Shown piece after piece: positions 62,480 to 64,000 of a stretch of DNA of 64,000 nt. This DNA comes from Ochotona curzoniae (lineage: Eukaryota > Chordata > Mammalia > Lagomorpha > Ochotonidae): the NCBI RefSeq assembly GCF_017591425.1, contig NW_024467106.1, positions 28,138,501 through 28,202,500 of the forward strand, read 5' to 3'. Below the pieces are notes generated by a model. That model did not search any database. It was not told where the DNA came from and was given only the letters and a program-made list of their open reading frames with translations. Each line of letters opens with the position of its first letter. The first letter of the stretch is position 1. The translations under genes and the position numbers were made by a program.

Positions 62480-62805
62480 GGGAACCAGCATTGTGGCAAA
62501 ATGGGTTAAACCATCACCTGCAATGCCAGCATCCCATAAGAAGACCAGTTGGAGTCCCTGCTGCTCCACTTCTGATCCAGCTCCCTGATCATGCACCTAC
62601 GAAAGCAGCAAAAGATAGTCCAGTGTTTGGGACCCAGCCACCTATCTGACAGAATGGCCACCTATCTGAATGGCACTCCAGGCTCCCGGTTTGGGCCTGG
62701 CTCAGTCTCAGCCACTGTAACCATTTGGAGAATGAACCAGCAGATGGAAGATCTGTGTCTCCCTATCTCCAAACTCTGCCTTTCAAGCAGATGAATCTTA
62801 AAGAA
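62480..62805 (+). mobile_element. Diverged CSINE
   Basis: GAACCAGCATTGTGGCAAAA, CCAGCATCCCATAAGAAGAC and GCCTTTCAAGCAGATGAATC are a plus-strand C-repeat. A short internal duplication, GGCCACCTATCTGA after CAGCCACCTATCTGA, is present at 62637-62670. Confidence 0.8.
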
Positions 62806-62824
62806 AGGTGGGAGGCATGAAAAC

Positions 62825-62880
62825 TAGTATAATGGATTTCAGTTTTTACACCAAAATCCACTTCCCTGTGAGCTCTCTGA
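62825..62880. mobile_element. Fragment of the palindromic DNA-transposon-like family
   Basis: ATGGATTTCAGTTTTTACAC and CAAAATCCACTTCCCTGTGA share the 'catggatttcaaa...gcaccaaaataaac' phrase with the copies at 36130 and 39230. Confidence 0.4.
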
Positions 62881-63184
62881 AGTGATACCACGGCCATCTT
62901 AACGTATGTCGTGCACTCTATGCTGTTGGCACAGTGACAGAATTGCCTAACAACACATCTCTCAGGATGCATCCCCATCAGTGAGTGACTGCTGCCTGGG
63001 TGTACTCTCACGTCCCCCAGGAAGGGGACATGGCCTTAACCAATGCAGAGCTAATCAAGTCCCAGATGAGACATGTGGACAGCAGGGCACACACCACCCG
63101 GGATGGTGAGAGTCCATGGACATCCACTGCCACTTAGGCCACACTTCTCAACCACCTTGGTCATGGCCTCAGCCACGCCCTTCA

Positions 63185-63365
63185 CTCACATCACTGTCCC
63201 CTCCCACCTAGATTGCTTCCAGCCCTAACTTCCAAACCAAGTCTGCATTCATTTCACTCCCATCCTTTCTCAACAGTCAGGGTGATCTCAAATCTGAAAT
63301 CAGATTGTGGGTCTGCCTTGCTTAGCCTCCCGGCCCCTGTGGCTGTTCATTGCAGTTAGAGTTAT
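63185..63365 (+). mobile_element. L2 internal fragment
   Basis: TCTCAACAGTCAGGGTGATC, TGAAATCAGATTGTGGGTCT and CTGTTCATTGCAGTTAGAGT follow L2 order. Confidence 0.62.
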
Positions 63366-63374
63366 CTTCTGTGC

Positions 63375-63560
63375 ACAGTTGTGTGGCTTCGCAAGTAAGG
63401 CACGATGAAGGTCTTCCCATCCTAACTTTAGTAGCTGGGTTTGACTCCCAGCCCTGGCTCCTGACTCCACCATCCTGCTAATGTGGACCCTGGGAGGCAG
63501 TGGTGATAGCTCAGTGGGCTGCTGTCACTCATGTGAGACACCTGGATTGTATTTCTTGGC
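63375..63560 (+). mobile_element. CSINE2-type fragment
   Basis: GGGTTTGACTCCCAGCCCTG, CATCCTGCTAATGTGGACCC and GTGATAGCTCAGTGGGCTGC match the second C-repeat family. The right end is diverged. Confidence 0.68.
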
Positions 63561-64000
63561 AAGGGGTAGGCAGGTCTTCAATGCTACTGTCAGAGGTGAC
63601 CAGGAAGCCTGGTGGGCAGAATTTCTTGAAGAGCATGTGATGAGCAGTAGCCTTGCTCAGACCTCTTCTCCTGCAAGTTGACTTACTGGGGCCGTGGTGC
63701 CTGCCTGGTTGGTAATAACCATGACATTATCAGTCACACTCAACAGGTGCCACAATAACTCCTACGGCAGGAAGTCACGTGGTGCAGCTTCCCGAAGGCA
63801 CACAGCATCACCTGTGACACAGGTGCTCAGTGGGAGGGGTCACTCACCTGTGCATCCAGCAGCATCACCCATCCACGGTCCAGAAGCTCCAGCCTGCTCC
63901 AGCTGACAGAAGGCATGGCAGCTCACAGAGCCAGGAGTTCAGTGGGCTATAGGCTGATGCTGCTGAGAGCTGAGGTGTCCTGGGTAAAGTCCCCAGGTTT

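Overview
This is mammalian nuclear DNA, not a bacterial or viral window. The organism is a lagomorph, most likely a pika (Ochotona). The window is littered with tRNA-derived C-repeats (CSINEs), which are found only in lagomorphs. The freshest copies match the pika form as I remember it rather than the rabbit form; the species call is an inference from memory. MIR, L2, MER5, old L1 and MaLR fossils are the usual ancient placental background.

The only gene I can support is GABBR2, which encodes subunit 2 of the metabotropic GABA-B receptor. It lies on the plus strand. Three consecutive internal coding exons are present at 8838-8903, 15681-15881 and 29379-29615. Each has a consensus acceptor and donor, and each is in phase 0 at both ends. 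Together they encode 168 residues of the extracellular Venus-flytrap domain, about residues 245-412 in human numbering. That numbering is fixed by three N-glycosylation sequons and three cysteines. I found no further exon on either side, so 1-8837 and 29616-64000 are read as parts of the flanking introns. The first exon, the transmembrane exons and the coiled-coil tail lie outside the window.

The rest is intron. 1-8837: end of a large intron, with one CSINE, a long GT/GC tract, several MIRs and a conserved-looking CpG-bearing stretch near 7000. 8904-15680: 6.8 kb intron with CSINEs, L2 and MIRs. 15882-29378: 13.5 kb intron holding a lagomorph L1 tail, an old L1 broken up by three CSINEs, and a very young CSINE at 25378 placed beside an older truncated one. 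29616-64000: at least 34 kb of intron with CSINEs, L2 and MIR fossils, a MaLR LTR, short palindromic DNA-transposon-like elements, a (GGAT)n tract and a CTCF-like site.

I found no RNA gene, CRISPR array, second protein-coding gene or undescribed multi-gene system. Nearly all open reading frames of 60-240 codons here are chance or repeat-derived. The more interesting leads are symmetric exons that can be skipped in frame, possible intron-retention products, putative conserved noncoding elements, an RFX-type palindrome, and a small palindromic repeat family.
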